A stretch of DNA of 64,000 nucleotides from Pseudalgibacter ostreae (GTDB taxonomy: Bacteria > Bacteroidota > Bacteroidia > Flavobacteriales > Flavobacteriaceae), in the NCBI RefSeq assembly GCF_042427585.1, contig NZ_JBHMFC010000001.1, forward strand, positions 107,587-171,586, in the 5' to 3' direction. Each line of letters opens with the position of its first letter. Positions within the stretch are counted from its first letter, which is position 1. Under the pieces are notes generated by a model. That model was not told where the DNA came from. It was given only the letters and a program-made list of their open reading frames with translations, and made no database searches. The position numbers and the translations under genes are program-made. Below, piece after piece: positions 8,125 to 14,999 of this stretch.

Positions 8125-9228
8125 TTAAATCAATTCGAACAATTTTCCGGGCAAGGGCCTAACAACCCCTTTTAATTCCATATTAAGCAATACGCTAGCC
8201 ACTTTAAAAATGGGCAAATTACACGCAATAGCAATTATATCCAATTGCTGCTTATCTTGTTCTTTTAAGAAATTAAAAATTACTTTTTCGGTATCATCCA
8301 GCTCAACAAACAGCTGCTTTTGAATGGCAGGCTTTTTTGTTGGTCCTAGATCCCAATTCAAAATATAAGGCACATCTAGTGGATTTGAAAGCATGTGCGC
8401 CTTTTGATGTTTTATTAAGTTATTGCAGCCTACACTTTGGTTATCTGTAATTCTACCAGGAACTGCAAAAACGTCACGATTATAAGAGTTGGCAATATCG
8501 GCCGTTACCAAACTCCCGCCTTTTTCTGCAGATTCAATAACAATGGTCGCTTCACTTACCCCCGCAATAACCCTATTTCGCTTTAAGAAATTCTGTTTAT
8601 CAAAATTGTCAAAACTTGTAAATTCCGTAAAAAAACCACCTTGCTTTTCTACCTCTAACATATACTTTTTGTGAACTTTAGGATAAATTTGATTAAACCC
8701 GTGCGCTAAACAAGCTACCGTTTGCAAATTATTTTTCAAAGCGGCCTTGTGCGCTGTAATATCTGCTCCATAAGCAAAGCCAGAAACTATTACAGGATTA
8801 TAAGGCACGAGTGTTTCAATTAACTGTTCGCAAAACGCCATACCATAGGTGGTTATTTTTCTAGCCCCAACAATACTGATAATACGTTGGTTTTTAAGAT
8901 GGATATTACCCGTTTGGAACAAGAGAAGAGGACCGTCTATACAGTGTTTTAGCTTTTCGGGATATGCATCGTCCTGAAAAAACATGTAACGAATATCATT
9001 ATCCTTTATAAACTGGATTTCTTTTTCGGCAACAGCCAAGTATTTGGTTTGCTTTAAATCGTTTAAAAGTGTCGTTCCAATACCATCAATTTTAAGAAGG
9101 TTCTGTTTTTTTTCTTTTAAAACCGCTTCAGCAGTTCCACAATGGGATATGAGTTTTTTAGCGGTTATGTCGCCTATCTGCTGAACCTGTTGCAGCGCTA
9201 GTGTATAAAGTAAATCATTTTCGGTCAT
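8125..9228 (-). CDS. dprA: DNA-processing protein DprA
   Basis: 367 aa. DprA loads RecA onto incoming single-stranded DNA during natural transformation. An N-terminal helix-hairpin-helix-like region (about 15-60) is followed by the Rossmann-like core with IVGARKIT, SGFAYGAD (149-156) and a later block ending NRVIAGVSEATIVIE and AVPGRITD. The C-terminus (about 300-367) resembles the winged-helix domain. All core motifs are intact, so the gene looks functional. It stands alone, convergent with trpS; no other competence gene is in the window. Confidence 0.96.
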   Translation of the reverse strand: MTENDLLYTLALQQVQQIGDITAKKLISHCGTAEAVLKEKKQNLLKIDGIGTTLLNDLKQTKYLAVAEKEIQFIKDNDIRYMFFQDDAYPEKLKHCIDGPLLLFQTGNIHLKNQRIISIVGARKITTYGMAFCEQLIETLVPYNPVIVSGFAYGADITAHKAALKNNLQTVACLAHGFNQIYPKVHKKYMLEVEKQGGFFTEFTSFDNFDKQNFLKRNRVIAGVSEATIVIESAEKGGSLVTADIANSYNRDVFAVPGRITDNQSVGCNNLIKHQKAHMLSNPLDVPYILNWDLGPTKKPAIQKQLFVELDDTEKVIFNFLKEQDKQQLDIIAIACNLPIFKVASVLLNMELKGVVRPLPGKLFELI

Positions 9229-9318
9229 CCTATAAATTTGATATTGAGCATGTCATATGAATTTCCTACAATGTTAATAAATAGTTAGCTGTTAATTATA
9301 TCTACACATATAATTTTT

Positions 9319-9326
9319 TAACTTTG
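9319..9326 (+). promoter_or_regulatory. Promoter -7 element directly before the HU-SPOR gene
   Basis: TAACTTTG matches TAnnTTTG and ends only 4 nt before the ATG at 9331. Transcription is expected to start at or next to the start codon, giving a leaderless or nearly leaderless mRNA. Confidence 0.45.
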
Positions 9327-9330
9327 TTCT

Positions 9331-10269
9331 ATGCAATTAGAAACTTACATCAGCGATTTATTATACCGGTATGACTGTGTTACAGTTCCAGACTTCGGTG
9401 CTTTTTTAGCACAACGTGCTCCGGCAACTATTCATGAAAGCACCAATACGTTTCATCCGCCAAAAAAACAAGTAGCGTTTAATGAGCAGATTCAAAAAAA
9501 TGATGGCTTATTAGCACATTACATTGCAGATGTTGAGAAAATCCCTTTTGAAGTCGCTTTGGAAAAAATCCAAAAACGCGTTCAAATTATCAAGGGCTTT
9601 TTAGCACAAGGTGAAACTATTACGTTCACTAATATTGGTGATTTGGTACTTAACACTGAAGGAAAAGTTGTATTTGATCCGTCTTATAATCTTAATTACT
9701 TGACCGATGCCTTTGGTTTATCACAATTTACATCTCCAAAAGTAACACGCGAGGTTTATAAAGACACTGTTGAAAAGATTGAGAAAACAATTCCTATAAA
9801 CGTAACTCGAGAAAAGCACAACTCTAGAGCGTATTTAAAATATGCTGCCGTTGGGCTTATCGCTTTAACCTTAGGAGGTTTTACGGCCTCTAATTATTAT
9901 GTTAATCAAATTGAAGCGCATAATCAATTAGCACAAGAAGAGGCCTCTTTACAACTAGAAAACAGAATACAACAAGCCACTTTTGTTATAGACAACCCTT
10001 TACCTGCTATCACTTTAAATGTTACCAAACAAACAGGAGATTATCATATCATTGCGGGCGCTTTTAGAATGGAGGAAAACTGCGACACCAAAATCGAACA
10101 ACTTAAATTACAAGGTTTTAAAGCCAGAAAAATTGGCGTTAACAAGTATGGGTTACATGAGGTGGTTTATGCCAGTTATGAAAATCGTTTAGAGGCCTTA
10201 AAAGCCTTACGCGAGATTAAGCACAAACACAATAAAGATGCTTGGTTATTAGTGAAAACATTAGATTAA
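9331..10269 (+). CDS. Transmembrane protein with cytoplasmic HU-like domains and periplasmic SPOR domain
   Basis: 312 aa. Residues 1-140 match the bacterial CCDC81-type HU domains (VPDFGAFLAQ, FNEQIQKNDGLLAHYI, and a second part with FTNIGDLVLN). A single membrane helix spans about 169-190. The C-terminus (about 234-312) is a SPOR domain (YHIIAGAFRMEENC...GFKARKIG...YASYENRLEALKALREI). SPOR domains bind denuded septal peptidoglycan, while HU folds bind DNA. With the predicted N-in, C-out orientation the protein could connect nucleoid and division site; DNA binding by this subfamily is not established. The ATG is fixed by the conserved N-terminus, although the promoter element lies only 4 nt upstream. 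Confidence 0.9.
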   Translation: MQLETYISDLLYRYDCVTVPDFGAFLAQRAPATIHESTNTFHPPKKQVAFNEQIQKNDGLLAHYIADVEKIPFEVALEKIQKRVQIIKGFLAQGETITFTNIGDLVLNTEGKVVFDPSYNLNYLTDAFGLSQFTSPKVTREVYKDTVEKIEKTIPINVTREKHNSRAYLKYAAVGLIALTLGGFTASNYYVNQIEAHNQLAQEEASLQLENRIQQATFVIDNPLPAITLNVTKQTGDYHIIAGAFRMEENCDTKIEQLKLQGFKARKIGVNKYGLHEVVYASYENRLEALKALREIKHKHNKDAWLLVKTLD

Positions 10270-10289
10270 TATTTTATAGATATTAATTT

Positions 10290-10331
10290 AAAAAGCAGTA
10301 CTAGAAATTAAAATTTTTAGTACTGCTTTTT
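10290..10331. terminator. Bidirectional terminator between the HU-SPOR gene and the acyl-CoA dehydrogenase-like gene
   Basis: AAAAAGCAGTACTA (10290-10303) pairs perfectly with TAGTACTGCTTTTT (10318-10331). The A- and T-rich flanks allow it to serve both converging genes. Confidence 0.88.
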
Positions 10332-10364
10332 AAATTTAGAGCCTTTTTATACAGCACTTCAACC

Positions 10365-11387
10365 TTATTTCCTACTAAAAATATGATGCTGTGTCGCCGT
10401 GAAGTAATCTCTAAATATTTGGTTCAGTTTTTGGCTTTCACTACAGGCTCGGATGCCCAATAAAGGGAATATATTAATAATGGTTTCTGAAAATGTTTTT
10501 ACCGAATCGGAAGCTTCTTGATGTATTTCCTTTATCCAAATTTCAGGTAAATCATGCCCTAATCGGATCTCGTTTTCAATTTTTAAAGCATATTCTTTTA
10601 CTTTTATATTGGCCTTTTCTATAAGTATGCCAAAATAATCTAATCGGCTTTTATCCATAAGCACCTGTTTCGCTTCTTCTAGAAAATGGGTTGCCATACC
10701 AATATAATTTACCCATAATGTTAAATCTGCAAATACAGCAAAATGAATTTTAAAGATAGGATGCTCATGGTATCGTTCTTGATAAATAAAGCTATAAGAG
10801 GCATCTACCCACTTATTGTTCACCTTAAAAGAATGCGTCGCTGTAGCTTTTAAGCCCATGGTATTCCAGTCTGGAATAATCTCTACAGCGTCTTTATCAA
10901 TTACAAACGAACGCACCACAGGAGCACCGTCTTTATCCACTAAAGGCACTCCATTATCAATAATCTTAGCACTTAGCGTGAAATGCGTTAAATAAGGGGC
11001 TCCAGTAGCATATTTCCAAACTCCGGAGAGCACATAGCCACCATCTTTTTTTTCAGCAGTACCAAACACACCGCCACTACCTCCAAAACAAACAGGCGTT
11101 TTAGGGTTTAAAAAAACAGCATCGACCGTTTCTTTTTTCAAATTTCCGAAGAAAAAATTAGCCCCACTACAAAGCGTTACCGTCCATCCTAAACTTCCAT
11201 CGTACTGCGCTAAACACTTAAGTTTTTCTAATCCTTTCGACAAGCTCATCTCCAAACCGCCGTGCGATTGTGGGACCCATAAGTTCCAAAGATTTTCTTG
11301 AGAAATCCAATTTAAAACGTTTTCATTAAACACCTCTTGATTCAAATCTGAAGTATTAAGCTTGTGCATGCGCTCTTGTAGTATCAT
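10365..11387 (-). CDS. Acyl-CoA dehydrogenase-fold flavoprotein, possible flavin-dependent monooxygenase
   Basis: 340 aa. It has the N-terminal helical and middle beta layout of acyl-CoA dehydrogenases (LWNLWVPQSHGGLEMS, then AQYDGSLGWTVTLCSG and SGVWKYATGAPYLTH), close to the HsaA/two-component hydroxylase branch, which uses reduced flavin to oxygenate a substrate. I see no acyl-CoA-specific motif and the catalytic Glu cannot be placed. The start is ATG at 11387 or 11369; either way it overlaps the transporter gene upstream (32 or 14 nt), so it is translationally coupled to a TPP-riboswitch-controlled gene. This suggests a role with thiamine or a thiamine precursor, by context only. Confidence 0.75.
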   Translation of the reverse strand: MILQERMHKLNTSDLNQEVFNENVLNWISQENLWNLWVPQSHGGLEMSLSKGLEKLKCLAQYDGSLGWTVTLCSGANFFFGNLKKETVDAVFLNPKTPVCFGGSGGVFGTAEKKDGGYVLSGVWKYATGAPYLTHFTLSAKIIDNGVPLVDKDGAPVVRSFVIDKDAVEIIPDWNTMGLKATATHSFKVNNKWVDASYSFIYQERYHEHPIFKIHFAVFADLTLWVNYIGMATHFLEEAKQVLMDKSRLDYFGILIEKANIKVKEYALKIENEIRLGHDLPEIWIKEIHQEASDSVKTFSETIINIFPLLGIRACSESQKLNQIFRDYFTATQHHIFSRK

Positions 11388-11961
11388 TATTAAGTATTTT
11401 TTTCCATTCTATATAAGCCGAGACTGCCACAATAAATAAAAAAACCGTTAAGCCCGCATATATATATAGACCTTTATAAATTAACAAGGGTATTGCAATA
11501 AAATTGCTAATATTTAAATAGACCCAGTTTTCTATTTTTCGTTTCGCCATTAACCACATGCCCGCCCATGCAAATGCACAAATTATAGCATCCCAAATAG
11601 GCACATCCGAATTGGTGTGCTGGCTAAGCCAATACGCCATAAGTAAAAAACAGCCAAGCACTATACCTATAGCAATACCTTGTTCCTTTTTATTGGAACG
11701 AGAAATAGGAGCCTCCTTATTTTGTTTCCCCATTTTCCAATAAAACCAGCCATAAATACTCATAACCAGATAATAAAGACTTAAAAGAATATCAGCATAT
11801 AAACGTGTTTTGTAATGCACCCAAATACTGATCAATATTGAAATAATACCGAACAGATAATTATTAACATTGTTCTTTCTGGCCAATAGCACTTGGGCGA
11901 CCCCAAAGAAAGTCCCAAGCCATTGCAATACAGTAAGGTGTGTAAGTAATTCCGTTATCAT
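11356..11961 (-). CDS. pnuT: PnuC-family transporter, probable thiamine transporter PnuT
   Basis: 201 aa, with about seven hydrophobic segments. The family is recognised by LLARKNNVNNYLFGI, SLYYLVMSIYGWFYW and WVYLNISNFIAIPLLIYKGL. PnuC proteins import nicotinamide riboside; the PnuT branch imports thiamine by facilitated diffusion and is typically controlled by TPP. A complete TPP riboswitch on the same strand ends about 60 nt before the ATG, so PnuT is the preferred call. The start ATG lies directly after an inverted repeat that could hide the ribosome binding region. The downstream flavoprotein gene overlaps its 3' end. No thiamine kinase or receptor gene is next to it in this window. Confidence 0.88.
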   Translation of the reverse strand: MITELLTHLTVLQWLGTFFGVAQVLLARKNNVNNYLFGIISILISIWVHYKTRLYADILLSLYYLVMSIYGWFYWKMGKQNKEAPISRSNKKEQGIAIGIVLGCFLLMAYWLSQHTNSDVPIWDAIICAFAWAGMWLMAKRKIENWVYLNISNFIAIPLLIYKGLYIYAGLTVFLFIVAVSAYIEWKKILNNDTTRAHAQA

Positions 11962-11997
11962 CTTGTATCTATTAGACTAAAAAAAAGATGATACAAG
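11962..11997 (-). promoter_or_regulatory. Inverted repeat at the pnuT translation start
   Basis: In the transcript CUUGUAUC (11990-11997) can pair with GAUACAAG (11962-11969), which directly precedes the AUG. This could mask translation initiation in the TPP-bound state. A run of eight U lies in the loop (about 11979-11986) but lacks a good preceding stem, so I favour translational control over termination. Confidence 0.45.
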
Positions 11998-12024
11998 ACG
12001 AAAATACAATTGTGCATTTTAATC

Positions 12025-12110
12025 AAAATCCCTACGTTGGCATTATCCAAATCAGGTATGGAGCAGCGCTCCTGGGTATCATCTCAGCCCTATACATAGA
12101 GCACCCCTTT
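12025..12110 (-). promoter_or_regulatory. TPP riboswitch (THI element)
   Basis: On the minus strand the full THI-box order is present: GGGGTGC (12101-12107), GGCTGAGA, TACCC, then the variable arm GGAGCGCTGCTCC, then ACCTGATTTGGATAATGCC and GTAGGGA (to 12029). P1 can close with AAA/TTT. It binds thiamine pyrophosphate and represses downstream genes. A TATCTTTA element (12118-12125) just upstream could be the -7 box, so the RNA may start almost at the riboswitch. Confidence 0.95.
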
Positions 12111-12241
12111 AGCGCTGTAAAGATACGCAAACCAATGGGGATGTATCCTTAATATCAAAACAAAAATTAGATAGTTATTGGATTCCCATTTTCTAAATAC
12201 TAAAATCGTGTATCTTTACATTTTCATAAAAAAAACAGATC

Positions 12242-12751
12242 ATGCAAGCTAAATCACCCAGAGAATCTCTTACCATTTCAACCGATATGGTTTTACCAGG
12301 AGAAACGAACCCGTTAAACAACTTATTTGGTGGCGAACTGTTAGCTAGAATGGATCGTGCTGCTAGTATTTCAGCAAGAAGGCACTGTAATCAGATTGTA
12401 GTAACCGCCTCTGTAAACCATGTAGCGTTTACTAAAGCCGTTCCTTTAGGTAGCGTGATAACCGTGGAGGCCAAGGTATCTAGAGCTTTTAAAACATCTA
12501 TGGAAGTGTTTATTGATGTTTGGGTGGAAGACACGGCTTCTGGCGAAAAAATGAAGGCTAACGAAGGAATTTATACATTTGTTGCGGTAGATGCGACAGG
12601 CAAACCCACCGTCGTTCCTAAGATTTATCCTGAAACTGTTAGTGAGAAAGAGCGATTTGCTGCTGCCTTGCGACGAAAACAATTGAGTTTATTATTAGCT
12701 GGTAAAATAAAGCCTCATGACGCTAGTGAATTAAAAGCTTTATTCGATTAA
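12242..12751 (+). CDS. Acyl-CoA thioesterase, hotdog fold
   Basis: 169 aa. It hydrolyses acyl-CoA to free acid and CoA in the cytoplasm. Hotdog signatures: NPLNNLFGGELLARMDRAAS (Asn and Gly-Gly loop), then VTASVNHVAFTKAVPLG with the Asp/His-type active-site region, and VWVEDTASGEK before the last strand. It belongs with the YciA/BFIT-like acyl-CoA hydrolases; the chain-length preference cannot be read. The ATG start follows an A-rich leader; a TATCTTTA element at 12211-12218 may be its promoter. It is monocistronic and convergent with the EnvC-like gene. Confidence 0.93.
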   Translation: MQAKSPRESLTISTDMVLPGETNPLNNLFGGELLARMDRAASISARRHCNQIVVTASVNHVAFTKAVPLGSVITVEAKVSRAFKTSMEVFIDVWVEDTASGEKMKANEGIYTFVAVDATGKPTVVPKIYPETVSEKERFAAALRRKQLSLLLAGKIKPHDASELKALFD

Positions 12752-12764
12752 TATTTATAGCGTT

Positions 12765-12850
12765 ACACTCGCGATAGCTATCGGGAGTGTCGGGCTTTCA
12801 CTACTCGCTTCCTCCTGCGTCGGCGAGCTCAAACATGCCGTTCTATCCCT
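12765..12850. repeat. Palindromic intergenic repeat element
   Basis: 12765-12790 is an almost perfect 26-nt palindrome (core CGATAGCTATCG, one mismatched pair). It is followed by a GC-richer stretch containing CTCGC...GCGAG (about 12803-12830) that stands out from its AT-rich surroundings. It looks like a dispersed flavobacterial intergenic repeat. It may also help terminate the convergent genes. Further right, 12929-12936 pairs with 12959-12966 (GATTGTGG) to form another hairpin without a U-tract. Confidence 0.6.
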
Positions 12851-12973
12851 AACGCGACTACCCGCATTGTTCCATATTACAGTTTATGTTTTAGGGTAAT
12901 CTGAAGTATCCGCATCTCAAGTCATTCTCCACAATCGGATTAAAACCTTACAGGTTAAGATTGTGGGCAGCAT

Positions 12974-14212
12974 TTACATTTTATAAATCCAAGATGCTGG
13001 ATTTTGAGTCTCAATTTCTTTATAAACACTAAAATACAGAAGCGTTTCGCCGTTATTCGGACTCGTAAATACTTCACCTATCTCCTGTTTGGTGCCTACC
13101 TTATCACCTTCTTTAACACTAACAGATTTTAAATTTTTATATGCCGTGATATAGTTACCATGACGAATCATCACAATGGCATTGGCATTCTTTATGACCA
13201 CTACTCGCGTGACTTCTCCATTAAAAACCGCTCTTACTTTAGCGCCCTTCTCTGTAGCTATACGCACCCCATTACTTTTTATGGTTAAGGACTTGTTTAC
13301 AGGATGTGGTTGTGTGCCATACTTAACAGTAACATAGCCTTTTTCTACAGGCCAAGGTAGTTTGCCTTTATTGGCGGTAAAATTCGATGCCAATACTTTT
13401 TCTTCTGCTGTTAATGAAAACGTCGAGGAGCTTGAGCTTGACGCTACAGTTCCTGTCTTTTTTCTAGATTTAGCCATTTCAGCCCTAATAATAGCATCAA
13501 TCTCTTTATCAATTTTATCTGCTTCTTGCTGTTTCGTTTTAATTTGAGACGCATAAATATTCAGATTTTTATTTATAAAAGCAACCATTTCCTGATGCTT
13601 TTTACGCTCTGCTTCTAGCGTATTCTGTGTTTCCCTATTTTCAGCAATTAATTTCTTCTTGGTATCTTGTTGTTTTAATAAATCTTGATTTATTTTTTGC
13701 AATTCTAAGGTTTTCAGCTTAATTTCTTCCCCTTGTTGCTTCTGATGGTCTGAGTATTGTTTGATGTACTGCATGCGTTTATAAGCCTGCTTAAAATCTT
13801 CGGAAGACAACAAAAACATAATCCTACTTTGCTCGTTCTTACTTTTGTAGGACTTCACAATCATGGCCGCATAATTTTTCTTAAGCCGTTTTAATTCTTC
13901 TCTAAGATCGGTTATTTTCTTTTGATTATTATTAATTTCCCTAGTTAGTAAATTGGCTTGCTGATTAGTTACTTTAATCAAGTTCGTTAATACACTAATC
14001 TTATAATTAAAGCTTTCAATTAAAGATAGTTGCGATTTTTGTTTGGATTTATTTTCAGTCTGTAACTGGTTTATTTTCCTAATTTCTTGTCGTAGTTCTT
14101 GACGTCGTTCTTCGAGCTGCTGTTGTTTGTCACTCTGCGACAAAACAGTCGTTCCGCTCAATAAAAAGACTGCTAAAAAAAGGAATTTATATATCGTTTT
14201 TATACGTATCAT
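12974..14212 (-). CDS. envC: EnvC-like murein hydrolase activator, degenerate M23 domain
   Basis: 412 aa. A signal peptide (FLFLAVFLLSGTTVLS) is followed by a long coiled coil (about 30-255; many Gln, Lys, Glu), a Ser-rich linker, and a C-terminal LytM/M23 domain. The metal ligands of active M23 peptidases are missing: KSNGVRIA replaces the usual H-x3-D, and LLYFSVY replaces the HxH strand. This is the pattern of EnvC, which does not cut peptidoglycan but activates amidases at the septum. The ATG overlaps the stop of the DUF4292 gene by 4 nt. Amidase partners are not in the window. Confidence 0.9.
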   Translation of the reverse strand: MIRIKTIYKFLFLAVFLLSGTTVLSQSDKQQQLEERRQELRQEIRKINQLQTENKSKQKSQLSLIESFNYKISVLTNLIKVTNQQANLLTREINNNQKKITDLREELKRLKKNYAAMIVKSYKSKNEQSRIMFLLSSEDFKQAYKRMQYIKQYSDHQKQQGEEIKLKTLELQKINQDLLKQQDTKKKLIAENRETQNTLEAERKKHQEMVAFINKNLNIYASQIKTKQQEADKIDKEIDAIIRAEMAKSRKKTGTVASSSSSSTFSLTAEEKVLASNFTANKGKLPWPVEKGYVTVKYGTQPHPVNKSLTIKSNGVRIATEKGAKVRAVFNGEVTRVVVIKNANAIVMIRHGNYITAYKNLKSVSVKEGDKVGTKQEIGEVFTSPNNGETLLYFSVYKEIETQNPASWIYKM

Positions 14213-14985
14213 TTAAGCTCAATAAGGTTATAGCCAGAAGGAATGCTAAAAGGAAATCTTAAATCCTCGTTCAAAGATATACTTTTAAATTCTAGCTTAA
14301 TAATCATTTCTTTTTCACCTTCTACAGCCATTACTTTTATTTTCTCAGGAAACACCTGCTTCTCAACCTCTTGATGGGATAAATAATCAATTTGCAAATG
14401 CCTGAACGTCTTTAATTGTGTAATTTGCTGAGATTTCAACTTAAATATTGAAGGGTCCATTATTAAAAACAATTCAAATAATTCTAACTGTTTTTTAGGT
14501 TCCAGAACATAGGTTTCCTCCAGAACAGATGCTTTATAATTACGGTCGCTTACATCATATAACGCTTCACCTATCAATAAATTTTGAATCTTTTGAAAAT
14601 CAAGTTCGGTACCTAATAAATCACTTAAATATTTAAAATCCCCTTCAAAATAGGTGTTATCTAATTTATTATAAAAACTAAGCTTTTCAGGGGTAATGAG
14701 TGCTTTTACGATTGAAATTGGTGTAGACATCAATAAAATCTGCTTATCCTTTTCCACGCGAACATTAACCGTGTAGCCACTGCTTTTTTCACCATCAGCA
14801 ATATCAATTCTAACACGAGAAGCCAGTGTTTTAAACTCTGGTGTTTGTTTTAAATGTTCTTTAACGACTTGTTTTGTGGATAGATTTAGATTTTTCTCAC
14901 CAGGTGCAATGGTTCTTGTAGATTTACAGCCAAAAACTAAAAAGCCTGCTAAAAAGATATATATAAGATGTTTATTACTGAACAT
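14209..14985 (-). CDS. DUF4292 family lipoprotein
   Basis: 258 aa. A type II signal peptide ends at FLVFGC with Cys20 as the lipidated residue. The body is beta-rich, with a layout reminiscent of LolA/LolB-type lipoprotein-binding folds (repeated long strands such as VRIDIADGEKSSGYTVNVRV and MSTPISIVKALITP). Its function is unknown; a periplasmic lipid- or lipoprotein-handling role is only a structural guess. It is tightly coupled to the downstream EnvC-like gene (4-nt overlap) and lies 14 nt after the TPR gene, a gene order I associate with Flavobacteriia. Confidence 0.85.
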   Translation of the reverse strand: MFSNKHLIYIFLAGFLVFGCKSTRTIAPGEKNLNLSTKQVVKEHLKQTPEFKTLASRVRIDIADGEKSSGYTVNVRVEKDKQILLMSTPISIVKALITPEKLSFYNKLDNTYFEGDFKYLSDLLGTELDFQKIQNLLIGEALYDVSDRNYKASVLEETYVLEPKKQLELFELFLIMDPSIFKLKSQQITQLKTFRHLQIDYLSHQEVEKQVFPEKIKVMAVEGEKEMIIKLEFKSISLNEDLRFPFSIPSGYNLIELK

Positions 14986-14999
14986 AATAGTGCTAGAAA

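Noticed and set aside
11979..11986. Intrinsic terminator in the TPP riboswitch leader
   Set aside because: The eight-U run is not preceded by a GC-containing stem; the inverted repeat spans it instead, fitting translational control.
12929..12966. Terminator for the EnvC-like gene
   Set aside because: Good 8-bp stem but no U-tract in either direction; kept only as a hairpin note.
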